Counted from the first letter of the stretch, positions 48,788-58,130 are shown. The stretch is 64,000 bases of DNA from Acidimicrobilacustris europaeus (GCA_965194515.1 OZ239146.1:186001-250000); one strand, 5' to 3'. The notes: generated from the letters alone by a model not told the origin. Made by a program: numbers and translations.

Positions 48788-49756
48788 ATGGCTCTTTCGA
48801 AGATTTGGGTGCTCGCCGAAGCAACAGACGGCAAAGTCACCACCAGCACACTTGAACTTCTTACCAAGGCCCGTTCGTTGGCCGACACGGTTGAAGTGGT
48901 CTACGCCGGCGGCGACGCCGACGCGATTGCTGGCCAACTCGGTGAGTTCGGGGCATCAAAGGTGTACACAACCGGTGACCTCGCTGGTGCGCTTCCGGGC
49001 GTTCCGGTGTCGGGTGCCATCGCTGCTCTCGTCGAAGGCGGCAACGCCCCCGACGCGATCATCGCTGCTACCTCATATCTCGGTCGTGACATCGCTGGTC
49101 GACTTTCGGCCAAGCTCGACCGCACCGTCATCACCAACAACACCGACCTCGAGGTCGACGGGTCAAGCCTCGTCACGACCGAGCCAGTGTTCGGCGGCAC
49201 CACCGACGTGAAGACCACCTTCACTGCCGCTGGTCCGCACCTGGTGCTCGTGCGTCCGAAGTCATTCGTCGCAGAGTCCGCAGGTGGCGGCGCCGCTGCA
49301 GTCGAGACCATTGCGGTTCCCGATGGCGGCAAGAGCGCTGGGGCAAAGGTCGTCAACCGTCACGTCGAAGAGCGTGAAGGTCCGTCACTCGATGAAGCCG
49401 CAGTTGTGGTTTCGGGTGGTCGTGGACTTGGCGAACAAGAAAAGTTCGCCCTCGTCGAGGATCTCGCCAAGCTTCTCAACGCAGCCCCGGGTGCATCCCG
49501 TGCAATCGTCGACGCTGGTTGGGTTCCTTACAGCTACCAGGTCGGACAGACCGGCAAGGTCGTCAAGCCCACCGTGTACATCGCTGCTGGTATTTCCGGC
49601 GCGACACAGCACATGGTCGGCATGAAGGGTTCAAAGAACATCATCGCCATCAACAAGGACGCTGAAGCGCCGATCTTTGCGGTCAGCGATCTCGGCATCG
49701 TTGGTGACGTGCACAAGGTTCTGCCGCAGCTCATCGAGGCTCTTAAGGCTCGCTGA
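48788..49756 (+). CDS. etfA: Electron transfer flavoprotein alpha subunit
   Basis: A 322-residue EtfA/FixB. The FAD-binding C-terminal domain is clear: Gly-Ala-Ser-Arg-Ala-Ile-Val-Asp-Ala-Gly-Trp, Gln-Val-Gly-Gln-Thr-Gly-Lys, Gly-Ile-Ser-Gly-Ala-Thr-Gln-His and Ala-Ile-Asn-Lys-Asp. ATG at 48788 has AGGAGGA eight bases upstream; a TTG two codons earlier is less likely. It carries electrons to ETF-quinone oxidoreductase. In an operon with etfB and closed by a hairpin. Confidence 0.94.
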   Translation: MALSKIWVLAEATDGKVTTSTLELLTKARSLADTVEVVYAGGDADAIAGQLGEFGASKVYTTGDLAGALPGVPVSGAIAALVEGGNAPDAIIAATSYLGRDIAGRLSAKLDRTVITNNTDLEVDGSSLVTTEPVFGGTTDVKTTFTAAGPHLVLVRPKSFVAESAGGGAAAVETIAVPDGGKSAGAKVVNRHVEEREGPSLDEAAVVVSGGRGLGEQEKFALVEDLAKLLNAAPGASRAIVDAGWVPYSYQVGQTGKVVKPTVYIAAGISGATQHMVGMKGSKNIIAINKDAEAPIFAVSDLGIVGDVHKVLPQLIEALKAR

Positions 49757-49776
49757 TCTCCAGTTCTGCAGTGTTC

Positions 49777-49805
49777 AAACGCCCCGGTCAATGGCCGGGG
49801 CGTTT
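49777..49805 (+). terminator. Intrinsic terminator after etfA
   Basis: Perfect 11-bp stem AAACGCCCCGG / CCGGGGCGTTT with a 7-base loop and a T-run, 20 bases after the stop codon. It may also serve the convergent SCO1664-type gene. Confidence 0.85.
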
Positions 49806-49845
49806 GTCGTTACCGACGGGGTCATAGAACGGCGACTGACGTGGT

Positions 49846-50607
49846 TTAGATCAGCGGCCAAGGGTAACGATGGCCGCTTTCGTCAATCGGAAGCACGCCT
49901 TCGCGAATGAGCGCACGCGCTCGGCCAAGCACCGCGTCTTGCTCAAATGTGCCGAGCAATCTCTTTACCGCATCGTTCAGGCCAGTGTCGACGAGTGACT
50001 GCAGGTCTGCGAGAAGTTGACCGTCGATTTCTTCGCCACCGAAATCCCAGATGACGGTGCGGAGTTTGAATTCAGCATGGAATGACAGGCCGTTGTCGAT
50101 GCCCCAGATGTGGCCCACATCGTCGATTAAACAGTGGCCGCCTTTTCGGTCGGTGTTATTGCAGACAAAGTCGAAGACCGCCATTCGTTGCAACTGATCG
50201 TGGGTTTCTTCTTCCTCGAGCATGGTGAAGTAGTGCTGCTCGAAGTCGGCATCGATGAACCGCTGCACCGATCCAGTGCCATGGGGTGCGTCTTCTCTTC
50301 CGACGGTGAATGGAACGACTTCCCAGCCAAGAGCATGACTGAGTTCGTACGCGGCAACTTCACGCTTCCAAAGGCCATCAGGGAAATCCCACAGTGGGCG
50401 CTCGCCGATATGGGGTTTGTAGATCACACGGGCGGAGTCCTCGCCCAAGGTCGCTTCGGCGAGGAAAGTTGCGTTTGAACTCCACGGCATTCGCCCGATG
50501 AGTTCAATGTGGCCACTCGTAATGACGGCTTCGATGTCGCCGTCGTTTGCTGCGTCTAGTTCAGACGCGGACAAGGGTGGCCACCTGGGTCCATCGGACG
50601 ACCACAC
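49846..50607 (-). CDS. SCO1664-type, PI3/4-kinase-like protein
   Basis: A 253-residue protein of a conserved actinobacterial family. Visible: Tyr-Lys-Pro-x-x-Gly-Glu-Arg-Pro-Leu-Trp-Asp-Phe-Pro near residue 63, Arg-Glu-Val-Ala-Ala-Tyr near 82, Val-Phe-Asp-Phe-Val-x-Asn-Asn-Thr-Asp-Arg-Lys-Gly-Gly-His near 144-158, and Gly-Ile-Asp-Asn-Gly near 169. Kinase-like Lys, Asn and Asp positions are retained. Substrate unknown. GTG start overlaps the DUF3090 gene by 52 bases; a TTG at 50574 would remove most of this overlap. Confidence 0.85.
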   Translation of the reverse strand: MWSSDGPRWPPLSASELDAANDGDIEAVITSGHIELIGRMPWSSNATFLAEATLGEDSARVIYKPHIGERPLWDFPDGLWKREVAAYELSHALGWEVVPFTVGREDAPHGTGSVQRFIDADFEQHYFTMLEEEETHDQLQRMAVFDFVCNNTDRKGGHCLIDDVGHIWGIDNGLSFHAEFKLRTVIWDFGGEEIDGQLLADLQSLVDTGLNDAVKRLLGTFEQDAVLGRARALIREGVLPIDESGHRYPWPLI

Positions 50608-51074
50608 AGCCGACAGGCTGGGCGTCCGGCACGAACAAGGTCATTTCCAACGGCGATAAATGCTGCGACCTGCGCGCGCGAAAGACGGAATCGGGCCGTC
50701 GCCGATTCGAATCCGAAATCTTCATCGAACGCTTCGTCGGCAAAATCGTCGGGGTCGGGTGCTTCTTCCGCAACGATCACGAGTCGGTCGTCGTCTTCTT
50801 CGTACGCAACGGCGAGCCCGCCAACCGTCCATTGCATGTCGAGAGGAGGACTCGCTGAAAGAGGTGCAATGAATTGCCCGGGATGAATGGCAGGAAGGTC
50901 GGTCAGGATTCCGCCGAGGTAGTCACACAACGCAGCGACTTGTTGTTTCTCGAGCTTGAACGACACGGTGCGTCCGGCGTCGGTGGCCTGAATGAAAAAC
51001 GTGCGTCGACCTGGTTCACCAAAGGCGCCAGGAACAACTGCATCAGGGTCCATGAACTCCCAGGACTCGCTCAC
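50556..51074 (-). CDS. DUF3090 protein
   Basis: A 172-residue protein typical of DUF3090: Gly-Glu-Pro-Gly-Arg-Arg-Thr-Phe-Phe-Ile-Gln-Ala near residue 20 and a C-terminal zinc-ribbon-like Cys-Arg-Leu-Cys-Gly-Arg-Pro-Met-Asp-Pro-x-Gly-His-x-Cys. GTG start. It is coupled to the phosphatase gene upstream (four-base overlap) and to the SCO1664-type gene downstream. The three-gene cluster is conserved in Actinobacteria but has no defined role. Confidence 0.88.
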   Translation of the reverse strand: MSESWEFMDPDAVVPGAFGEPGRRTFFIQATDAGRTVSFKLEKQQVAALCDYLGGILTDLPAIHPGQFIAPLSASPPLDMQWTVGGLAVAYEEDDDRLVIVAEEAPDPDDFADEAFDEDFGFESATARFRLSRAQVAAFIAVGNDLVRAGRPACRLCGRPMDPGGHPCPRLN

Positions 51075-51718
51075 GAGAGCCCTAACTTCGACAGGTCGTC
51101 GCCTGTGGAGTTCACCGTCAGGACCGCAGGTCCTCCCGATGAATAGAGGATCGCAGAGATTGAGCAGGGTGAAACGACGATGCGTTGAAAGAGGTCAAGG
51201 TGAGTTCCAAGTGCTTGCGCGATCGCAGCCTTGATCGGATCGGCATGTGAGACAGCGACAATCGTTTGCCCTGGGTGTTTAGCAACCAGTGAATCGATTG
51301 TGCCGACCATGCGGGTCTGCATTTCCGCAAAGGATTCGCCGTTGGGGAATCGGAAACCACTGGGATAGCGCTGCACGGTTGTCCACTCGGGAAGCTTTCG
51401 GAGAGCGTCGAGTTTCTTGCCGGTCCAGTCGCCGAAATCGCATTCGAGCAGACCGCGATCAATTGCCACCTTGAGTTTGCGTTCCCGAGCAATTGGCTTG
51501 GCGGTTTCGCGAGTGCGTTCGAGCGGTGAGGCGTAGATCGCTGAAACTTTGGACAACTTCGCGATGCGACTGGCGGCGGCTTCGGCCTGAGCGATGCCGG
51601 AGTCGGCCAGATGAAGGCCTCGGGCTCGACCGGGCAGGGTGGTTCCGGTGGTGGGGGTCTGGCCGTGACGAACGAGCAGAACGAGGGTGGGTGCGGGGGC
51701 AGATCGCTTACGGGCCAT
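51071..51718 (-). CDS. Histidine phosphatase (phosphoglycerate-mutase-like)
   Basis: A 215-residue histidine-phosphatase-superfamily protein. It has Leu-Val-Arg-His-Gly-Gln-Thr near the start, Glu-Cys-Asp-Phe-Gly-Asp-Trp near residue 90 and Val-Ser-His-Ala-Asp-Pro near 155, giving the two catalytic histidines and the acid residue. It is first in the trio with DUF3090 and the SCO1664-type gene. The natural substrate is unknown. Confidence 0.88.
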   Translation of the reverse strand: MARKRSAPAPTLVLLVRHGQTPTTGTTLPGRARGLHLADSGIAQAEAAASRIAKLSKVSAIYASPLERTRETAKPIARERKLKVAIDRGLLECDFGDWTGKKLDALRKLPEWTTVQRYPSGFRFPNGESFAEMQTRMVGTIDSLVAKHPGQTIVAVSHADPIKAAIAQALGTHLDLFQRIVVSPCSISAILYSSGGPAVLTVNSTGDDLSKLGLS

Positions 51719-51857
51719 GGGAAGGAGAGCCTACCGAGCCGTCTCGGCTGACGGACCGGTCGGGCGGCCGTCGGTCGGTGATGTCGGGAGACCGAGGGGC
51801 ACCGACTACGGTGACGACCGCCTGCCGCCGCCCCCCGGACGATGCGGCATCGACTTC

Positions 51858-52322
51858 ATGAGGATGGTCAGCACGATGTTGGGACGACGAGTTGGCGCTG
51901 GTGTTGTTGGTCTTGCCCTTGCGCTCATTATTGGGCTCACTGGTTGCAGCCAAGGCAACACTCCTACCGAATACAACACTCTCACTCAGCAGAACTTTGT
52001 CGAGCTCTGCACCAATTACCTCTACACATCGTCTGGCGAGATCACCGCAATCGATGCGTCGACAGCGGCAACGCTCGATACCGCGCTCAAGGCCACCGAG
52101 ACCACGATCTCGTCAGATGTCAAGGGATCAAGCGAGTCATCGTGTCTCTGCATGTATTCGGTATTCGTCGACCAAATGCCAATCGGTGACTTCACCACGC
52201 TCAATAGCGATCTGAAGTCAGATCCTGAGAAGACCTGGAACGGTGTCTCTTCAGAGATCAAGGATGCGCTGACGAAGTGCGCATCTGGAACCGCTGCGTC
52301 GACAACGACAACCGTCGCCTGA
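51858..52322 (+). CDS. Small lipoprotein of unknown function
   Basis: A 154-residue protein with a lipoprotein signal peptide: a hydrophobic stretch ending Leu-Thr-Gly-Cys near residue 29. The mature part has three further cysteine positions, one a Cys-Leu-Cys pair near 96-98, and a Thr-rich C-terminus. No family recognised. Alternative ATGs at 51864 and 51873 are possible. Convergent with the FrhB-like gene, 12 bases away. Confidence 0.75.
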   Translation: MRMVSTMLGRRVGAGVVGLALALIIGLTGCSQGNTPTEYNTLTQQNFVELCTNYLYTSSGEITAIDASTAATLDTALKATETTISSDVKGSSESSCLCMYSVFVDQMPIGDFTTLNSDLKSDPEKTWNGVSSEIKDALTKCASGTAASTTTTVA

Positions 52323-52334
52323 TCGCTCGGAGCG

Positions 52335-53507
52335 TTACTTCGCTGCTGGCTTCTTCTTTTCGGGAAGCCCGAGGCGAACTTCCGTCTGGGCCCATTGCGG
52401 CCAACGAGCTCGGCTCTTCTCGGCGAGTTTGCGCATAAGAGCGATTGCACCCGGATCTTCATCGCCCGGTCGAGCTTCGATCGAACCATCGGCGATCATT
52501 CGTTGAATGATTTCGCGACCGACGTCGGTGCGAACAATGGTGAGCGTCCAGTCGTTGTCTTTGCCGATTCCGCCGGTCGAAATGTCAGCGTGTTCCGCAG
52601 CGAAATCGGGGCAGTGATTGCAACCCTCGCGAGTCCAGTCGTGACATTCCTTGAGGTTGACCTCGTGGTAACCGCCATCGCGCGTCCAAATTTGGAAAAC
52701 ACCCTTGATATTCATCTTGGTGATTTCTGCTTTCGGGATGCGGTACTTCGCTTCGAAGAGTTCTTCGAAGATTGCGTCATCGAACGTCTTAGAGCAAAGC
52801 AAGCCGATGTTGAACACGATCGGCTTGGAAACCTTGCCGATCTTTCGCGACCACATGACTGGTGCGATTGAGGACTGGCAACTCATGCCAACGAGGGCGA
52901 GTCGTTTGAGGCCGCGTTCTTTGGCTTCGTCCATTGCGAGTGTGTTGGCCGAGTAGGTGTAGCGACTGCCAGCACCTGCGAGTACTTCTTCGCGATTGGT
53001 GGCAACGCCGGGGATGGCCTTCCAGGTCGCTGCGTCGCCACCTTCGAGGTACGAAGTAAGCGCGCCGTCGATGTAGTCGTTGTCGAGCGCCCAAATAAGA
53101 AGTGCCGACACCAAGCCGCCGTCTTGGCCCATGCGGTGGACCATGTCGTCCGATGCGCGGGTGAGAAGAATGTCGCTGTAGATGCCAGCAACTTCATCGT
53201 CGGCACGTTCGCGATCGAAGAGGTGTTCGTTTGCTTGTGGTTCCCATGCTCGGAACCGTGGGCACGCGCGGGTGCAACTGGTGCAACCCTTTTGTCCGTG
53301 ACCGCAATCGGTGGGGCCGAGTTCGTCTTCGATGTGGAACGGCTTGTAGCCACCAGCCTCGTGGTTGTATCCGATGACATCGTGAGGGCACGCGATGACG
53401 CAGCCGGCACAGCCGGTGCACAGGCCGGAGGTAATGACCTCGCTAAAGAGTTCCTGCCACTGAAAGGTCCAGCGTTCGGCTTTGATTGGAGTCTCGGTGG
53501 CGCTCAT
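52335..53507 (-). CDS. FrhB-family F420-hydrogenase/dehydrogenase beta subunit-like protein
   Basis: A 390-residue protein with two ferredoxin-like motifs: Cys30-x-x-Cys33-x-x-Cys36-x3-Cys40-Pro and Cys68/Cys75-x-x-Cys78-x3-Cys82-Pro. These are followed by the FrhB catalytic domain (Gly-Gly-Leu-Val-Ser-Ala-Leu-Leu near 130) and Cys-Asn-His-Cys-Pro-Asp-Phe near 310. Family members move electrons between F420H2 and Fe-S partners, for example in hydrogenases or chlorophyllide and formate enzymes. The partner is not encoded nearby. Divergent from an acyl-CoA dehydrogenase gene. Confidence 0.85.
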   Translation of the reverse strand: MSATETPIKAERWTFQWQELFSEVITSGLCTGCAGCVIACPHDVIGYNHEAGGYKPFHIEDELGPTDCGHGQKGCTSCTRACPRFRAWEPQANEHLFDRERADDEVAGIYSDILLTRASDDMVHRMGQDGGLVSALLIWALDNDYIDGALTSYLEGGDAATWKAIPGVATNREEVLAGAGSRYTYSANTLAMDEAKERGLKRLALVGMSCQSSIAPVMWSRKIGKVSKPIVFNIGLLCSKTFDDAIFEELFEAKYRIPKAEITKMNIKGVFQIWTRDGGYHEVNLKECHDWTREGCNHCPDFAAEHADISTGGIGKDNDWTLTIVRTDVGREIIQRMIADGSIEARPGDEDPGAIALMRKLAEKSRARWPQWAQTEVRLGLPEKKKPAAK

Positions 53508-53596
53508 GGAAGGTGAATCTACCCCGCAGGCAAGGGTTCGCTGCCCTTTGGCGAAACGATTGGACGGCATAGGCCTTCATCGGAAGACTGTCGCCC

Positions 53597-54838
53597 ATGG
53601 ACCTGAACTATCCGGAAGACGCCGAGGCCTACCGCAGCGAAGTTCGCGGGTGGCTTGAAGAGAACCTGCCGAAGGGTTGGTTCGAACCCGGATTCGAAAT
53701 GAGTGCCGACGAGCGCGCGCTGTTTCTTGAGGAATGGACATCCAAGCTCTATGGCGGCGGTTGGATCTGCGCCTCGTGGCCGGCCGAGTACGGCGGCAAG
53801 GGTCTCTCCACCATGAAGGCCGTTGTGGTGGCAGAAGAATTCGCGAATGCCGGCGCACCGATGCGCGCCGACTTCTTCGGCGACACGCTTGTTGGTCCAA
53901 CCATTCTCCAGTGGGGTACCGAAGAGCAGAAGAAGGAATTCCTTCCCAAGATTCTTTCGGGCACCATCGCTTGGTGTCAGGGATTCAGCGAGCCCGATGC
54001 CGGTTCTGATCTGGCCAACCTCGGAACCAAGGCTGTGCTTGACGGTGACGAGTGGGTTATCAACGGTCAGAAGATTTGGACCACTCAGGGTTTCATCGCT
54101 GACTACGTGTTCATTCTTTGTCGTACCGATCCCGACGCGCCGAAGCACAAGGGCATTTCCTATTTGCTGTGTCCGATGGATCAGCCAGGTGTTGAGGTTC
54201 GCCCGATCAAGCAAATCGATGGCTCTGCAGAATTTGCTGAGGTGTTCCTTACCGATGCGCGTTGTGCGAAAGAGAACGTTGTTGGTGGCCTGAACAATGG
54301 TTGGGCTGTCGCGATGACCACACTTGGCTTCGAACGAGGCACTTCGGCGACGACGGGCTATCGCCGCTTCGAAACCGAACTGAACCACATCATCGCTGTG
54401 GCAAAGAAGAACGGCACTATTGAAGATCCGATGATTCGTCAGCGCATTGCGCTTGCATGGTCGAAGGTGCAGATCATGCGCATCAACGGCCTTCGCTCGC
54501 TCACGGCAGTGGTCCAGGATCGCAAAGACTTCGGTGTTGCGGCACTTGGTGCAACAAACAAGATCTTCTGGAGCGAATATCACCAGCAAGTGATGGCACT
54601 CGCGATGGATGTGCTTGGGCCTGAAGCACAACTTCTGCTCGGCAATGCCGGAACGGAAGAGTCGGTGCCTGGCTACGGCCGTCGTGCGGTCGATCCGGCC
54701 TATCCCGCCAACGCGCTCCAGTCCTCGTTCTTCTTCAGCCGCTCCGAGACCATTTGGGGCGGAACATCGCAGATTCAGCGCAATATCGTCGGTGAACGAG
54801 TGCTTGGACTGCCCAAGGAGCCCAAGGTCACAGCCTGA
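53597..54838 (+). CDS. Acyl-CoA dehydrogenase (second copy)
   Basis: A 413-residue acyl-CoA dehydrogenase of a different subgroup from the copy near 20 kb. It shows Cys-Gln-Gly-Phe-Ser-Glu-Pro-Asp-Ala-Gly-Ser-Asp, Thr-Gln-Gly and C-terminal Trp-Gly-Gly-Thr-Ser-Gln-Ile-Gln. In this subgroup the usual catalytic glutamate position (Glu-Gly-Thr-x-Glu) reads Gly-Gly-Thr-Ser-Gln, so the base may lie elsewhere. Members act on bulky or steroid-derived acyl-CoAs. Not in an obvious operon. Confidence 0.9.
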   Translation: MDLNYPEDAEAYRSEVRGWLEENLPKGWFEPGFEMSADERALFLEEWTSKLYGGGWICASWPAEYGGKGLSTMKAVVVAEEFANAGAPMRADFFGDTLVGPTILQWGTEEQKKEFLPKILSGTIAWCQGFSEPDAGSDLANLGTKAVLDGDEWVINGQKIWTTQGFIADYVFILCRTDPDAPKHKGISYLLCPMDQPGVEVRPIKQIDGSAEFAEVFLTDARCAKENVVGGLNNGWAVAMTTLGFERGTSATTGYRRFETELNHIIAVAKKNGTIEDPMIRQRIALAWSKVQIMRINGLRSLTAVVQDRKDFGVAALGATNKIFWSEYHQQVMALAMDVLGPEAQLLLGNAGTEESVPGYGRRAVDPAYPANALQSSFFFSRSETIWGGTSQIQRNIVGERVLGLPKEPKVTA

Positions 54839-54891
54839 TTCGGTTGGGGTGACGGAGTGTCGGAAACGGCCCCGACTACCCTGACCCTTTC

Positions 54892-56526
54892 ATGTCCGAT
54901 GTACCCCCCACGTCGGGAGGGTCCGTTCCCCCATGGGATCCGGGTCAACCTCCTCGACGCAACGCCAGTTCGCCCGGTCGTCGGGTACTTGGCTCGTCGA
55001 AGACCCCGCCAAAGGCTGGGCCCTCAGGCGCGGCGCCGAAGCCGAATTTTCGACATGCCAAGCCACCCAAGACTGGCAAGCGTGTTCTCAAAGTTGGCAT
55101 CGGGGTTGTTGTACTCATCGCAGTGGGTTTTGCCGCTGTCGCGGGATACGGCTGGTACCGCTTCAATCAGATCAACCGAGACTCTCTTGCTCTTGAGTCA
55201 TCGTCGGGCGGTGTGCAGAACTTTTTGATCGTTGGGTCCGATAGCCGATCGGGAATTTCGAAGTCCGATAACAATTCGTCGGCATTTTTGAATAGCCAAG
55301 GTGCGCAAGAGTCTGGGCAACGTTCAGACACGATCATGCTTGCCCGAGTCGATTCGAAGAACAAGACAATCAATCTGATGTCGTTCCCTCGAGATCTGTG
55401 GGTTCCTATTCAACCTTCGGGGGAAGAAGAGCGAATCAACACAGCATTCGCTCAAGGTAAAGACAGTGCCGATGGTGCGCAACGATTGATCAACACCATC
55501 AAGGCAGATTTCGGCATCAACATCAATCACTACGTCGAAATCAACTTCAAGAGTTTCAAAGGGGTAACCGACGCAGTCGGCGGCATCCCGATGTACTTCG
55601 ACAAGCAGGTCCGGGACAAGAGCTCTGGTTTCTACATGTACGCAACCGGATGTCAGGTGCTTGATGGTGATGCTGCACTCGCATATGCGCGATCTCGCCA
55701 CCTTGAGTATCTCGATCCCAAGACAAAGAAGTGGATTCAAGACCAGAGCGCTGACCTTGGGCGCATCTCTCGTCAGACCTTGTTCATGCGCACCATGCTT
55801 GATCGTTCGCAAGAGAAGTTCGGTTCGATGGACTTAAAGGCAATCAACAGTTTGGTGTCATCAACTGCCGACAACCTCACCTTTGATTCCAAGTTGAGCA
55901 TCAGCGATCTCGTCTCACTCGGGAAATCATTCAAGGATTTCTCGGGCTCTCAAATTCAGACTCACGCGTTGCCGGTCTATATGGACATGACCAATGGTGG
56001 TGCAAGCATCCTTCGTCTCGATACTGCTGCTGCTGAAGATGTCTTCAATATCTTCCGAGGTCTTCCCGCCGGCACCGCTCTGCCAACGTCAGTGGTGATG
56101 AGCGTCGCCAATGCCACCGGGACAAAGGGCAAGGCGGTCGAGGTCTCTGACCGGTTGCGCCAACTTGGATTCATGTCCAAGTCGGCGGGCGATATCACGA
56201 AGTCGCAAACGACCACCGTTATTAGGTACCTGCCTGGCTTCGAAAAGCAGGCAGACCTCCTTCGTCGCCAAATCGGTGGGAACGCCGAGATGCAGGTCGA
56301 TAAGACGCTGAAGAGCAGTGCTCCCGTCAGTCTTGTTCTCGGATCCTCGTTCACTGGGGTTCTCGCAGAACCGTTACCAGTGACCACGACAACAACGATT
56401 GCCGGAGCGGATGCGCCTTCAACATCGGCGGCGACCGGACCAGTGACGACCGTGAGGCCTGGCGAGATCACCGAATACGTTGGCGTTGAAGCGGGTAAAG
56501 CCCCCGAAGGCGTCGTCTGCAAGTGA
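54892..56526 (+). CDS. LytR-CpsA-Psr (LCP) family cell-wall ligase
   Basis: A 544-residue protein: a Pro/Arg-rich cytoplasmic N-terminus, one membrane segment (about 68-90), an LCP domain with Val-Gly-Ser-Asp-Ser-Arg, Ser-Asp-Thr-Ile-Met-Leu-Ala-Arg and Ser-Phe-Pro-Arg-Asp near 112-170 and Arg-Ser-Arg-His near 265, then a LytR_C domain (about 395-475) and a Thr/Pro-rich tail. LCP enzymes transfer undecaprenyl-linked glycopolymers to peptidoglycan. The stop overlaps the next gene (GTGA). Confidence 0.9.
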   Translation: MSDVPPTSGGSVPPWDPGQPPRRNASSPGRRVLGSSKTPPKAGPSGAAPKPNFRHAKPPKTGKRVLKVGIGVVVLIAVGFAAVAGYGWYRFNQINRDSLALESSSGGVQNFLIVGSDSRSGISKSDNNSSAFLNSQGAQESGQRSDTIMLARVDSKNKTINLMSFPRDLWVPIQPSGEEERINTAFAQGKDSADGAQRLINTIKADFGININHYVEINFKSFKGVTDAVGGIPMYFDKQVRDKSSGFYMYATGCQVLDGDAALAYARSRHLEYLDPKTKKWIQDQSADLGRISRQTLFMRTMLDRSQEKFGSMDLKAINSLVSSTADNLTFDSKLSISDLVSLGKSFKDFSGSQIQTHALPVYMDMTNGGASILRLDTAAAEDVFNIFRGLPAGTALPTSVVMSVANATGTKGKAVEVSDRLRQLGFMSKSAGDITKSQTTTVIRYLPGFEKQADLLRRQIGGNAEMQVDKTLKSSAPVSLVLGSSFTGVLAEPLPVTTTTTIAGADAPSTSAATGPVTTVRPGEITEYVGVEAGKAPEGVVCK

Positions 56527-58064
56527 GCGGTATCGCCGGAACTCTTGCCGGCATGATCGAAGGTGTCGCGGCCAGTCATCCCAACGTGACGGCTCTGATT
56601 GATGATGCTGGGTCACTCACCTTCTCCGAATTGTGTCAACGCGTGCGCGCAACGGCAGCGTTGACAAACGAGCTTCTTCGTCCTGATGTTCGTGTCGCTG
56701 TGATTGGCTCCAATCATCGCGTCTGGGTCGAGTTGTATTATGGCGTTCCCGCTGCGGGGAGGACGCTCGTGTTTCTCAATCATCGGCTTCATCCACGTGA
56801 AGTGATCTCAATGATTGAGCGATCAGGCGCGGGAATCGTTGTTGGCGAAATCGGTGGGCTGGATCGTCTTCGGGACGCGGGAGTCGAACTCCCACTGTTC
56901 GATTGGCAAACTTGGTCGGATCTGGTCGATGGCTTCGATGGTGCTCCTGCGCTGACTCCTGTTGATCCAGAAATTCCGGCATGGTTGTTGTTTACAAGTG
57001 GCACTACAGCGGCGCCGAAGGGCGCTTTATTGACGCATCGGAGCATCCTCGCAGCGGTTGACGCGAGTGCACGCGCGCGCCCAGTCGACGTGGACGACGT
57101 GTATGTCTTCCCTTTCCCGTTGTGTCATGTTGCCGGGTACAACGTTGTGCATCGCCATGCGCACGGACGGCCAGTGGTGCTCATGACTGGATTCGCTGCG
57201 GCGGAATTCTGCGACATCGTCGAACGCGAACAGGTGAGGTCAACATCTCTTGCAGCGACAATGCTGGCGACGCTTGTTGATCTCATCGATGCAGAACCGC
57301 ATCGCGTTGTGCAACTTCAATCGCTTCGATCAATTGCCTACGGCGCAGCACCCATGCCGACACCGTTGTTGCGTCGAGCGGACGCGCTCTTAGATGTCGA
57401 TTTCGCTCAGGGCTATGGGATGACCGAACTCTCAGGGAATGCGGTTTTCTTAAATGCCGATGCCCACCGTCGGGGGCTAGCGGGCGATGCTGAATTGCTA
57501 GAAGCGGCAGGGCAGCCTGCGCCGGGCGTTGAACTTCGCCTCGTTGACGACGAAAGAAACGAGGTTGAAAGCGGAGAAGTTGGGGAAATCCTCATTCGTG
57601 CGCCTCAGGTGATGCTGGGGTATCTCAACGACCAAGAAGCGACTGAAGCGGCTCTTCAGGACGGATGGTTGCACACCGGGGATATGGGGCGGATGGTCGA
57701 TGGTTGGTTGCACGTCGTCGACCGCAAGAAGGACATCATCATCACTGGCGGCGAGAACGTGTCGTCACTTGAAGTGGAAGCAGCAGTTCTTGAACATCCG
57801 AATGTTGCACGTGTGGCTGTAGTCGGCGTACCCGACCCGAAGTGGGGCGAGAACGTGTGCGCAGTTGTCGTTGCGAACTCCGCAACCGACATCGACCCTG
57901 TAGAGATCGTCGCGTTTGTTCGCCAAACACTTGCGGGCTTCAAAGTTCCCCGACACATCGTTGTGGTCGATGAACTCCCCGTGACTGGTTCAGGGAAAGT
58001 CGTGAAGGCGGAGATCCGCGAGCGTTTGGCAAGGAATCCTGAACTGCTTGGCAAGCGACTCTGA
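56523..58064 (+). CDS. Class I adenylate-forming acyl-CoA synthetase
   Basis: A 513-residue acyl-CoA synthetase, GTG start overlapping the LCP gene. Motifs: Phe-Thr-Ser-Gly-Thr-Thr-Ala-Ala-Pro-Lys-Gly, Tyr-Gly-Met-Thr-Glu, His-Thr-Gly-Asp-Met-Gly, Asp-Arg-Lys-Lys-Asp and the C-terminal Thr-Gly-Ser-Gly-Lys catalytic lysine. It is shorter than the synthetase near 3-4.6 kb and has no duplicated block. The coupling to a cell-wall gene is unusual and may be incidental. Substrate unknown. Confidence 0.9.
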   Translation: MSGIAGTLAGMIEGVAASHPNVTALIDDAGSLTFSELCQRVRATAALTNELLRPDVRVAVIGSNHRVWVELYYGVPAAGRTLVFLNHRLHPREVISMIERSGAGIVVGEIGGLDRLRDAGVELPLFDWQTWSDLVDGFDGAPALTPVDPEIPAWLLFTSGTTAAPKGALLTHRSILAAVDASARARPVDVDDVYVFPFPLCHVAGYNVVHRHAHGRPVVLMTGFAAAEFCDIVEREQVRSTSLAATMLATLVDLIDAEPHRVVQLQSLRSIAYGAAPMPTPLLRRADALLDVDFAQGYGMTELSGNAVFLNADAHRRGLAGDAELLEAAGQPAPGVELRLVDDERNEVESGEVGEILIRAPQVMLGYLNDQEATEAALQDGWLHTGDMGRMVDGWLHVVDRKKDIIITGGENVSSLEVEAAVLEHPNVARVAVVGVPDPKWGENVCAVVVANSATDIDPVEIVAFVRQTLAGFKVPRHIVVVDELPVTGSGKVVKAEIRERLARNPELLGKRL

Positions 58065-58130
58065 CCGTTACCCACCACAGTTTTGTCATCATGCACGGAT
58101 TTGTGTGAGGTCAATGGTGGACTGAAGTCC

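Noticed and set aside
53519..54631. A 370-codon open frame antisense to the second acyl-CoA dehydrogenase.
   Set aside because: No recognisable motifs; it shadows a confident gene.
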